From an uncultured Pseudomonadota bacterium (GTDB taxonomy: Bacteria > Pseudomonadota > Alphaproteobacteria > Rs-D84): DNA of 5,101 nt. Numbering within the stretch: position 1 is the stretch's first letter; each line of letters begins with the position of its first letter. Of the stretch, positions 1 through 5,101 are shown piece after piece. The position numbers were made by a program, and so were the translations under genes. Under the pieces are notes generated by a model. The model was not told where the DNA came from and did no database searches. It worked only from the letters and a program-made list of their open reading frames with translations. Where the stretch lies: the NCBI GenBank assembly GCA_947165555.1, contig CAMVAR010000058.1, positions 1 to 5,101 on the forward strand, in the 5' to 3' direction.

Positions 1-146
<146 letters not shown>

Positions 147-172
147 TTTGTTTCTTTATCTCCTGTGTCGAT

Positions 173-202
173 ATTGTAGCACAGGCATAAGATTCATGTC
201 AA
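173..202 (-). promoter_or_regulatory. Sigma70-type promoter with extended -10, downstream of nrdG
   Basis: On the minus strand a consensus TTGACA (197-202) is separated by 18 bp from TACAAT (173-178), which is preceded by TGC and so forms an extended -10. This is the best promoter match in the window. It starts 20 bp after the nrdG stop and points left. A start of transcription near 166 would give a leader of about 20 nt containing AGGAG before the ATG at 144-146. It supports a separate transcription unit reading into the dinucleotide repeat. Confidence 0.6.
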
Positions 203-221
203 TATCTAGAACAGAATCAAC

Positions 222-923
222 CTATTCCCGCCATGCCACGGTTTCAAACATGGAATTTATTTCATTGCGTAAATTTTCATCAATAAAAAATGCGTTACGC
301 ATCGCCGGCGTCGTGCCATGCGCATCATCTTCGAAATGCGGAATATATTTTTGAACCGCAAAATTCTTGAATCCGCGCGCCGCAACATCGCGCGCGATAT
401 CGTATAAATCATCTGTACTAACAAAGCGTGGGTCAACGGTAACACGAACCTCGGCCGGTTTATGGGTTGCCGCCCATACATCCAAACTTTTAATCATTCG
501 GTCGTATGCGATATTGACACCTGTCAGTTTTTCGTAATTTGTTTGTGTCGCCTTGTAATCAATGCCAATCCAATCGATTAAATCCGTCGCCGCATTCAGA
601 TTTTCTGGATAAAAACCATTCGTATGCAGCCCAATCAAAAAACCCAATTCACGAACACGACGCATATAGTCATACAATGCCGGTCCATGCATCAATGCCT
701 CGCCCCCGGAAAAAACAATCGCCTCTAATTTACCAACACGCGATTTTATCCATTCAAAAACACGTTCGGGGTCATATTCCCCCGGACCAACAGCAATCAG
801 ATGGGGATTGGAACAATATGCACAACGTATCGGACATCCAACCAAAAACAGCACAGCCGCCAATTTGCCCGGATAATCAATCGTTGTAAATGATACCAAT
901 CCACCAATCTGAATATCCGACAC
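222..923 (-). CDS. nrdG: Anaerobic ribonucleotide reductase activating protein (radical SAM, NrdG2-like)
   Basis: This radical-SAM activase cleaves S-adenosylmethionine at a [4Fe-4S] cluster to put the glycyl radical on class III ribonucleotide reductase. The 233-residue protein opens with IGGLVSFTTIDYPG (residues 6-19), typical of the NrdG2-type activases. The cluster motif CX3CX2C follows (Cys30, Cys34, Cys37, in GCPIRCAYCSNP). The SAM-contacting loop is SGGEAL at 72-77, with Ala where GGEP is usual. Length fits the family. The GTG start at 921-923 is chosen because it places the conserved N-terminus correctly. The stop of the preceding ORF lies one base upstream (TAA-C-GTG) and the Shine-Dalgarno sequence is weak (AAGGCGG), so translation is probably coupled to the small glycyl-radical gene. 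The gene is third in the nrdD operon. Assignment to NrdG2 rather than another radical-SAM activase rests on this motif and the context. Confidence 0.95.
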   Translation of the reverse strand: MSDIQIGGLVSFTTIDYPGKLAAVLFLVGCPIRCAYCSNPHLIAVGPGEYDPERVFEWIKSRVGKLEAIVFSGGEALMHGPALYDYMRRVRELGFLIGLHTNGFYPENLNAATDLIDWIGIDYKATQTNYEKLTGVNIAYDRMIKSLDVWAATHKPAEVRVTVDPRFVSTDDLYDIARDVAARGFKNFAVQKYIPHFEDDAHGTTPAMRNAFFIDENLRNEINSMFETVAWRE

Positions 924-924
924 G

Positions 925-1110
925 TTATGCCGCCTTTTTCATCAATTCAATATGGCGTGCGCCGGTGGTCAAACAATTTGATTCTGTAAATGTTTTACGT
1001 TCGCAAAATTCAGAATATTTACCAATGTTGAAATTCCGTGTTGGCCGAATAAATCCCATACTGCGTGAAAAAACTTCGCATGGTGTTCTTTGTGTTTCGT
1101 TTGCAATCAT
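925..1110 (-). CDS. Separate glycyl-radical domain of class III ribonucleotide reductase (split NrdD C-terminus)
   Basis: This 61-residue protein matches the extreme C-terminus of class III reductases. Residues 8-41 contain RTPCEVFSRSMGFIRP and FNIGKYSEF, corresponding to the family pattern CEVYSRVxGYxRPVxxWNxGKxxEF. In that pattern the glycine in R-x-x-G-[YF] carries the radical, so Gly19 (codon 1054-1056) is the predicted radical site. The upstream 680-residue NrdD lacks this loop, so the two proteins together make one complete enzyme. The ATG at 1108-1110 is chosen because AGGAG (1117-1121) sits 6 nt ahead of it. The frame stays open upstream to 1245, but that part overlaps the end of nrdD and has no family resemblance. 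The ORF is 46 nt after nrdD, in a different frame, and one base before nrdG. Residues 42-61 (ending HIELMKKAA) extend beyond the recognisable motif. The role is confident from the motif; stable assembly with NrdD is inferred. Confidence 0.9.
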   Translation of the reverse strand: MIANETQRTPCEVFSRSMGFIRPTRNFNIGKYSEFCERKTFTESNCLTTGARHIELMKKAA

Positions 1111-1116
1111 TTTACT

Positions 1117-1121
1117 CTCCT
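1117..1121 (-). promoter_or_regulatory. Strong ribosome-binding site of the glycyl-radical ORF
   Basis: AGGAG (within AAAGGAGAG) lies 6 nt before the ATG at 1108-1110, inside the A-rich 46-nt gap after nrdD. It fixes the start of the 61-residue protein and argues for independent initiation rather than ribosomal frameshifting from nrdD. No terminator-like hairpin is visible in the gap. Confidence 0.85.
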
Positions 1122-1156
1122 TTCTTTTTCTGATTGTTGATTTATTGGTTTGTTTA

Positions 1157-3199
1157 TTATGCCTTGTTTGACACAGAATCTGGCGTAATACCCAATTCTG
1201 CATCGCATTTCGGACAAAATTCGTGCCGCCCCGGCAAATATCCATGCTTTGGACATATTGAAAATGTCGGGGTCAGTGTCATGTACGGAATCTTGTAATT
1301 TTCAAAAATCGTACGGACAATTTTCTGGGCCGCATCACCGGACGAGACAGGTTCGCCCATGTACAGGTGCAACATTGTGCCACCAGTATATTTACGTTGC
1401 AATTCTTCCTGATGTTCAAGCGCAACAAACGGGTCATCAGTAAAGTTTACCGGTAATTGCGTCGAATTTGTGTAATACGGCGCATCATGCGTACCCGCCG
1501 TGATGATATCCGGAAAATTTTTAACATCGGTTTTTGCAAAACGATATGAACAACCTTCGGCCGGCGTCGCCTCTAGGTTATACAGATTTCCGGTTTCTTC
1601 TTGGAAATTGGCCAATTTATCACGCATAAAATCCATTACATCCAAAACTAACTTTTTACCAAATGGTGTTGCGATGTTTTCCTTGCCCCCTGTAAAATTC
1701 AAAACCATTTCGTTTGCACCATTTACACCAATCGTTGAAAAATGGTGGTTCCAATTGCCTAAATAACGCTTTGTAAATGGATACAGACCGTTTTCCATGT
1801 GTTTGGATATAATGCGACGTTTAATTTCTAAAAATTCACGCCCCAGTGTCATAAGGTGTTCCAGTTCCCGGAACAAACCATCGCGGTCGCCACGATGCAA
1901 ATACCCCAAACGTGCCAAATTCATCGTTACCACACCAATGGAACCGGTCTTTTCCGCAGAACCAAACAGCCCCCCCCCACGTTTTAACAATTCGCGAACG
2001 TCCAATCGCAACCGACAACACATCGAACGAACATCCGTCGGATTCAGGTCGGAATTCAAAAAGTTCTGGAAATTTGGGATACCGTATTTGGCCGCCAAAT
2101 CAAACAACGGTTTGACATTCGGATGGTCCCATGGAAAATCGTTTGTAATATTATAGGTTGGAATTGGGAACGTAAACGGACGCCCCTGGGCATCGCCTTC
2201 GGTCATAACCTCTATGAATGCCTTGTTTATCATGTCCATTTCAGCCTGAAGTTCGCCATAGGTGAAGTCAACCTGCTTTTTACCGATAAATGGACGTTGT
2301 TTCTTTAAATCTTCGGGACATGTCCAATCAAATGTAAAGTTAATAAACGGTGTTTGCGTTCCCCACCGGCAAGGCACCGCACAATTAAAGACCAATGTCT
2401 GCATTGCATTTTTTACGTCTGCATACGACATGTTGTCAACCCGAACATACGGCGCCAGATATGTATCAACCGACGAAAACGCCTGGGCGCCGGCAAATTC
2501 ATTTTGTAATGTTCCCAAAAAGTTCACCATATGCGAAATCGCCGTCGCCATGTGTTTTGCCGGTTCACATTGCAAGTACCCCGGAACACCATTAAAACCT
2601 TCGTATAATAATTCACGCAACGACCACCCCGCACAATAACCGGTCAACCAGCCCAAATCATGCAAATGCAACGCCGCACAACGGTGCGCATCGGCAATTT
2701 CAGACGGAATTAAATTCAACCAATATTCTGCGGTGACGCGTTCACTGGTCCGCAAAATTAAACCACCGATGGAATATCCGATGTTTGCATTCTCTTTGAT
2801 ACGCCAATTCGAACCGCCGACATAACTTTCAATAACATCCACCGCATCAATATTTGCATTGCGAATTTCCGCATGTTTTTGACGATAGATAATGTACGCC
2901 TGGGCCGTTTTATATGAATGCGAATCCATCAATTTACGGGTAACCACGTCTTGGATATCTTCGACCGATGGGATACGTCCCATAAAATTTTTATCTAAAT
3001 CAGACAATACGTCACGGGTGATTTGCGCAACACGCTCGTCCGAAATCTCGTTCGTCGCGTTCGCCGCCCCATGAATCGCCATATAAATTTTACCAGCATT
3101 AAATGGAACAACTTCGCCGGAACGCTTTTGAACACTGACCACACCACATGTAAACTGTGGCATCATATGTATTGTTATATCTTTCTTTTGGTCTGACAT
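1157..3199 (-). CDS. nrdD: Anaerobic (class III) ribonucleoside-triphosphate reductase, catalytic chain without glycyl-radical loop
   Basis: The enzyme makes deoxyribonucleotides in the absence of oxygen. Its 680 residues begin with an ATP-cone allosteric domain (about 22-115), then the ten-stranded barrel. Likely active-site cysteines are Cys189 in HLHDLGWLTGYCAGW and Cys395 in VRSMCCRLRLD, the probable thiyl position. The conserved block NCAVPCRWGTQTPF lies at 272-285, and STIGVNGANE (488-497) holds the active-site-loop Glu497. A zinc site follows as CPKH...CPKC (Cys649, His652, Cys662, Cys665). The chain ends 15 residues later with no R-x-x-G-Y radical loop, which the next ORF supplies. 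The MCCRL, GGGLFGS and TGSIGVVT motifs resemble what I recall of Thermotoga-type NrdD rather than the E. coli/T4 formate-dependent enzyme. Thioredoxin-type reductant use is therefore possible but inferred. The ATG start at 3197-3199 follows GGAG by 6 nt. Two NrdR boxes lie upstream. A G9 run encodes Gly408-410. Confidence 0.97.
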   Translation of the reverse strand: MSDQKKDITIHMMPQFTCGVVSVQKRSGEVVPFNAGKIYMAIHGAANATNEISDERVAQITRDVLSDLDKNFMGRIPSVEDIQDVVTRKLMDSHSYKTAQAYIIYRQKHAEIRNANIDAVDVIESYVGGSNWRIKENANIGYSIGGLILRTSERVTAEYWLNLIPSEIADAHRCAALHLHDLGWLTGYCAGWSLRELLYEGFNGVPGYLQCEPAKHMATAISHMVNFLGTLQNEFAGAQAFSSVDTYLAPYVRVDNMSYADVKNAMQTLVFNCAVPCRWGTQTPFINFTFDWTCPEDLKKQRPFIGKKQVDFTYGELQAEMDMINKAFIEVMTEGDAQGRPFTFPIPTYNITNDFPWDHPNVKPLFDLAAKYGIPNFQNFLNSDLNPTDVRSMCCRLRLDVRELLKRGGGLFGSAEKTGSIGVVTMNLARLGYLHRGDRDGLFRELEHLMTLGREFLEIKRRIISKHMENGLYPFTKRYLGNWNHHFSTIGVNGANEMVLNFTGGKENIATPFGKKLVLDVMDFMRDKLANFQEETGNLYNLEATPAEGCSYRFAKTDVKNFPDIITAGTHDAPYYTNSTQLPVNFTDDPFVALEHQEELQRKYTGGTMLHLYMGEPVSSGDAAQKIVRTIFENYKIPYMTLTPTFSICPKHGYLPGRHEFCPKCDAELGITPDSVSNKA
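1205..1255 (-). other. NrdD C-terminal zinc-binding motif (Cys-His / Cys-Cys)
   Basis: Residues 649-665 of NrdD read CPKH, a 9-residue linker and CPKC, giving ligands Cys649, His652, Cys662 and Cys665. In T4 NrdD a four-cysteine zinc site positions the C-terminal radical loop. Here one ligand is probably His. In a single-chain enzyme the radical loop would follow directly, and here the chain stops at residue 680. Confidence 0.75.
1970..1978. repeat. Homopolymer C9 (G9 in the coding strand of nrdD)
   Basis: Nine consecutive C on the plus strand read as three GGG codons for Gly408, Gly409 and Gly410 of NrdD, just after the MCCRLRLD active-site segment. Use of GGG three times in a row is not required by the protein, and G runs of this length are prone to slippage. 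A one-base change would truncate NrdD. Confidence 0.95.
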
Positions 3200-3224
3200 T
3201 ATAAACTCCGATTTTTGTCAAAAA

Positions 3225-3240
3225 ACACAAGATATTGTGT
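3225..3240 (-). promoter_or_regulatory. NrdR box 1 (proximal operator of nrdD)
   Basis: Read toward nrdD the site is ACACAATATCTTGTGT, a near-perfect 16-bp palindrome matching the NrdR consensus acaCwATATaTwGtgt at all strongly conserved positions. It ends 25 bp before the nrdD start codon. NrdR is the zinc-finger/ATP-cone repressor of ribonucleotide reductase operons. The site is seen directly, and binding is inferred. Confidence 0.85.
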
Positions 3241-3257
3241 CGCTTTTGTTATTTCAG

Positions 3258-3273
3258 TAACAATATATAGTTT
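3258..3273 (-). promoter_or_regulatory. NrdR box 2 (distal operator of nrdD)
   Basis: The sequence TAACAATATATAGTTT on the plus strand keeps the NrdR core C-A-ATATAT-A-G, although its outer bases diverge from the consensus. It lies 17 bp from box 1, a 33-bp repeat distance close to the three-helix-turn spacing of paired NrdR boxes in other bacteria. It overlaps the predicted -10 of the nrdD promoter, which suits repression. Confidence 0.7.
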
Positions 3274-3290
3274 TTTGCATTGTTATACAA
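3262..3290 (-). promoter_or_regulatory. Predicted nrdD operon promoter
   Basis: On the minus strand TTGTAT (3285-3290) and TATATT (3262-3267) are separated by 17 bp. The -10 hexamer lies inside NrdR box 2, and box 1 would fall at or just after the start of transcription. The match to consensus is moderate in AT-rich sequence, so the operator overlap is the main support. Confidence 0.45.
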
Positions 3291-3338
3291 TTCATAAAAA
3301 GAACATTTTTTATATTTTTTTGCTTTACTTTTAAAAAT

Positions 3339-3353
3339 GCCCAATCTCTGGGC
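3339..3353 (-). terminator. Weak terminator-like hairpin
   Basis: On the minus strand GCCCA-GAGAT-TGGGC forms a 5-bp GC-rich stem with a 5-nt loop, followed by ATTTTTAAAAG. It lies about 260 nt past the stop of the cysteine-rich gene and before the nrdD promoter, so it could separate the two units. The stem is short and the T run is only five. Confidence 0.35.
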
Positions 3354-3551
3354 GATTGCGCCACATGAATCGGCACCATAAAAACACCAAAATACATTTT
3401 GTGCCAACAAATTTACAAAACATGCCAAAAAAACGATTCGAAAAAGCACAAAAAACACAAAATATAGTTACGTTTTATAAAAAAACCACCAACATATAGT
3501 ACATTGGCAAAAAATTCCTGTATTTACATATTGTTGTTTTTTATATCCATG

Positions 3552-3604
3552 TCGCGCACCGAATCTGGGGCTTTTTTTGTTTTTCACACAAATATGGTGC
3601 GCAA
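3552..3604 (-). repeat. Inverted repeat with 35-nt loop after the cysteine-rich gene
   Basis: GCGCACC (3554-3560) and GGTGCGC (3596-3602) are exact inverted copies around a 35-nt A/T-rich centre. In minus-strand RNA two more outer pairs (U-G, U-A) extend the stem to 9 bp. The stem begins about 10 nt after the stop at 3615. No T run follows on the minus strand, so it is not a classical intrinsic terminator. It could stabilise the 3' end of the mRNA or be a protein site. Confidence 0.5.
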
Positions 3605-3614
3605 GGCCGGAAAT

Positions 3615-4862
3615 TTAGTTTTGGGTACATACCGCAATGTATGGCGGCCGTGATAACAATGTATCGATTCGCCCCGCCCCACAATCCAGACAATTAAACC
3701 GCCGATTTTGTGAATGCAATGAATCGAATGGCACCATCGCACCCGCAATTTCCGGAATATTTGATACGTATGTTGCATTTGGAAACCCAAAATAGAATGC
3801 ACGTGACGCGCCGGTGCATTCCCGTGAATTTCCGGGATAACATGCAGAACTGGTTATTTTTGTGGGGTCGGGAATACATGTTGTTACACATGTATCTTGG
3901 TCAACAATTTGGATTTCACAATCGGTGCATGCGGTTGTGGCGACGCGCAGTGTTGCCCCGCCCCGCCCACGCACAGTATGTGTTGATAAATTTGCACATT
4001 TTGATGATGTGCGCGCAACATTTGCATCTTCGACACACTCCCATTCCAATGTTGAATAATTTAATCGTGCAACCATATTGTTTGGACATTGGCGTTCACC
4101 AAAAGGGGCCGTACATTCCCACACATTATCTACAATGATTGCAGTTTGTTGTCCCGAACATAACGGTTTGCGCGTTTCATCGGGCACACATTCCATCATA
4201 TCGGCATTCCATATCATGTCACCACCGCAACTGGTTTTGATATTTGCACCAATACACTGCCACCGGCCGAAACGGTATGTTTTTGTTGCACCCGCCGGAC
4301 AAGTCAGCGTATCATCGGGCACATCAGAAAAAAATCTGGCTGTATCGGGACGGTCATATTGTGTCATGTATATCAATTGTCCGTCTTGTAAATCTAAATC
4401 ATCCTGGATTGATTGTGGAACCGTGCGTTTAGCAGATGTTCCACCGGATACAATCATACCGTCTTGAAAGATTCCAATCGCACCACTGGTTGCAAAATTT
4501 TTTTCTAATATTTCCATCATTTCATTGTAATCAGACGAATTCAACGTCCCAGATGTGGTAACATAAAAACTAAATGTCGGCGGTTTGGCACCGGGTGAAT
4601 TATCACATGGCATCGTCACAAGTCGTGCATTTAAACAAACCGGCGTTGATTTTATTTCATGTTGTTGCACACATATATCATCAAAAACATCGCCGGCAAT
4701 TTGTGCGTTATGTGTTGCAATCATACATTCGGCCACCGAACGCAAATCCGACACCGATATTGCGTAATCAGTTTCTTGTTCTGGAACACGTGTATTCGGG
4801 GCGAAAAACATGTAATACCCAACCATAAATACAGACATTAATAATATAAGAAAAATATTCAT
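3615..4862 (-). CDS. Membrane-anchored cysteine-rich protein of unknown function
   Basis: I do not recognise this 415-residue protein. Residues 1-20 (MNIFLILLMSVFMVGYYMFF) form one hydrophobic segment without a lipobox or pilin-type cleavage motif, so an N-terminal anchor or uncleaved signal is likely, with the rest outside the cytoplasm. Residues 36-180 contain Cys46, 64, 76 and 86 and look like a folded domain (SVSDLRSVAECMIATHN...). From residue 188 the protein is rich in cysteine. There are four degenerate repeats, each starting with Cys and usually ending W-x-Cys: 188-203, 212-225, 235-250 and 259-276. Later Cys pairs include CTDC at 312-315 and CLDC at 391-394. The total is 22 Cys, an even number, which suits disulfide bonding in the periplasm or at the surface. 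The ATG is chosen because AAGGGGG (4867-4873) lies 4 nt upstream. It is divergent from lptE. Its neighbours give no functional clue beyond a possible envelope role. Confidence 0.85.
   Translation of the reverse strand: MNIFLILLMSVFMVGYYMFFAPNTRVPEQETDYAISVSDLRSVAECMIATHNAQIAGDVFDDICVQQHEIKSTPVCLNARLVTMPCDNSPGAKPPTFSFYVTTSGTLNSSDYNEMMEILEKNFATSGAIGIFQDGMIVSGGTSAKRTVPQSIQDDLDLQDGQLIYMTQYDRPDTARFFSDVPDDTLTCPAGATKTYRFGRWQCIGANIKTSCGGDMIWNADMMECVPDETRKPLCSGQQTAIIVDNVWECTAPFGERQCPNNMVARLNYSTLEWECVEDANVARTSSKCANLSTHTVRGRGGATLRVATTACTDCEIQIVDQDTCVTTCIPDPTKITSSACYPGNSRECTGASRAFYFGFPNATYVSNIPEIAGAMVPFDSLHSQNRRFNCLDCGAGRIDTLLSRPPYIAVCTQN
4035..4301 (-). repeat. Four tandem cysteine repeats within the 415-residue protein
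   Basis: The repeats start at Cys188, Cys212, Cys235 and Cys259, a period of 23-24 residues. Each closes with a Cys 13-17 residues later, preceded by Trp in three cases (WQC, WEC, WEC) and by MEC in the second, which has its Trp at 218. The identity is in spacing rather than sequence, which suggests small disulfide-closed modules. Confidence 0.65.
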
Positions 4863-4871
4863 CTTTCCCCC

Positions 4872-4900
4872 TTGCGATTTAATAAAAGTCTAGGTAATAT
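4872..4900 (+). promoter_or_regulatory. Possible lptE promoter, overlapping the divergent one
   Basis: TTGCGA (4872-4877) and TAATAT (4895-4900) are separated by 17 bp on the plus strand, about 55 bp before the lptE ATG. It overlaps the candidate minus-strand promoter and the ribosome-binding site of the cysteine-rich gene. This would make the two units compete. In many bacteria lptE is instead co-transcribed with upstream genes, but here the upstream gene is divergent, so a promoter in this 92-bp gap is needed. Confidence 0.4.
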
Positions 4901-4915
4901 ATAAATAAATTTCAA
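4887..4915 (-). promoter_or_regulatory. Possible promoter of the cysteine-rich gene
   Basis: On the minus strand TTGAAA (4910-4915) and TAGACT (4887-4892) are 17 bp apart and 25 bp before the ATG. The -10 matches four of six consensus bases. AT-richness allows other pairings, such as a TATATA about 14 bp further upstream, so this is tentative. Confidence 0.3.
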
Positions 4916-4954
4916 GAGTAAAACAAAATTTTATTTTAAACCGGGTTATAAAAT

Positions 4955-5101
4955 ATGAAAAAATATCTGATTTGTTTTTTGTTGGTGTCATGTGGTTTTA
5001 GGCCCATGTTTTCAGGAAACGACACAAATATATATGTACCAACAATTAGTGGAATAAATGGAATCGAATTACGCAATGCGTTAAATACACGTTTTGGCGG
5101 C
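4955..5101 (+). CDS. lptE: LPS-assembly lipoprotein LptE, 5' end only
   Basis: Only 49 codons are in the window and the gene continues to the right. The start MKKYLICFLLVSC is a lipoprotein signal with lipobox LVSC, so Cys13 is the predicted lipidated residue. CGFRPM (13-18) follows, as does a segment with Ile/Val-rich strands ending IELRNALNTRFGG (37-49). This resembles the N-terminus of alphaproteobacterial LptE (CGFRPLYG..., then R-N-x-L). LptE sits in the outer membrane as the plug of the LptD translocon, which places lipopolysaccharide on the cell surface. The Shine-Dalgarno sequence is weak: only CCGGG at 4941-4945, 9 nt from the ATG. The assignment is by motif recognition on a short fragment. 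Another small outer-membrane lipoprotein remains possible. Confidence 0.8.
   Translation, partial: MKKYLICFLLVSCGFRPMFSGNDTNIYVPTISGINGIELRNALNTRFGG

Larger units (their letters stand above)
3200..3614. other. AT-rich intergenic region between nrdD and the cysteine-rich gene
   Basis: This 415-bp stretch contains the NrdR operators and promoter at its nrdD end, a short hairpin near 3339-3353 and a long-loop inverted repeat at 3552-3604. A 69-codon minus-strand ORF (3249-3458) exists. It starts with GTG, has no Shine-Dalgarno sequence, is low in complexity and runs into the nrdD operators, so I do not call it a gene. I see no tRNA or other recognisable RNA gene. Confidence 0.7.

Noticed and set aside
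1111..1245. Longer form of the 61-residue protein starting at 1245, or ribosomal frameshifting from nrdD into it
   Set aside because: The added residues resemble nothing in the family and overlap nrdD. A strong AGGAG 6 nt before the ATG at 1108-1110 explains initiation, and I see no slippery site with a downstream structure.
3198..3221. TTGACA and TATAAT on the minus strand right before nrdD
   Set aside because: The spacing is 12 bp, too short for a sigma70 promoter. The TATAAT overlaps the start codon, and the ribosome-binding site would fall between the elements.
3249..3458. 69-codon minus-strand ORF with a hydrophobic start
   Set aside because: GTG start with no Shine-Dalgarno sequence, AT-rich low-complexity composition, and overlap with the nrdD promoter and NrdR box 2.
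3504..3580. Possible plus-strand small RNA (TTGGCA...CATATT, then GCACC/GGGGC hairpin and T7)
   Set aside because: The -10 is poor, the hairpin has an internal mismatch, and AT-rich sequence yields such matches by chance.

Overview
The window most likely comes from a low-GC, facultatively or strictly anaerobic Gram-negative bacterium. An alphaproteobacterium is my best guess. The evidence is the start of an LptE-type outer-membrane lipoprotein with a 'CGFRPM' lipobox region resembling alphaproteobacterial LptE, plus a complete oxygen-sensitive class III ribonucleotide reductase operon. Lineage is inferred from these two loci only.

Layout, read mainly on the minus strand from right to left. 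At the far right (4955-5101, plus) is the 5' end of lptE. It is divergent, across a 92-bp AT-rich spacer, from a 415-residue membrane-anchored, cysteine-rich protein of unknown function (3615-4862). An AT-rich gap of 415 bp follows (3200-3614). It holds a long-loop inverted repeat, a weak terminator-like hairpin and, next to nrdD, a promoter overlapped by two NrdR-type operator boxes. Then comes the operon nrdD (1157-3199), a 61-codon ORF (925-1110) and nrdG (222-923). Downstream of nrdG (1-221) there is a strong-looking promoter, a ribosome-binding site, an ATG and a perfect 22-unit AG/CT dinucleotide repeat. This looks like the 5' end of a phase-variable gene running off the left edge.

The most notable point is that NrdD is split. 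The 680-residue protein has the ATP cone, the catalytic barrel cysteines and the C-terminal zinc site, but ends just after the zinc site and lacks the glycyl-radical loop. That loop (R-S-M-G-F, Gly19) is carried by the separately translated 61-residue protein between nrdD and nrdG. The inferred enzyme is therefore NrdD plus a small glycyl-radical subunit, activated by the radical-SAM protein NrdG to reduce ribonucleotides without oxygen. The tandem NrdR boxes suggest repression by the usual (d)ATP-sensing regulator.

The second notable point is hypermutable sequence: the 22-unit dinucleotide repeat after nrdG and a G9 run inside the nrdD coding sequence.
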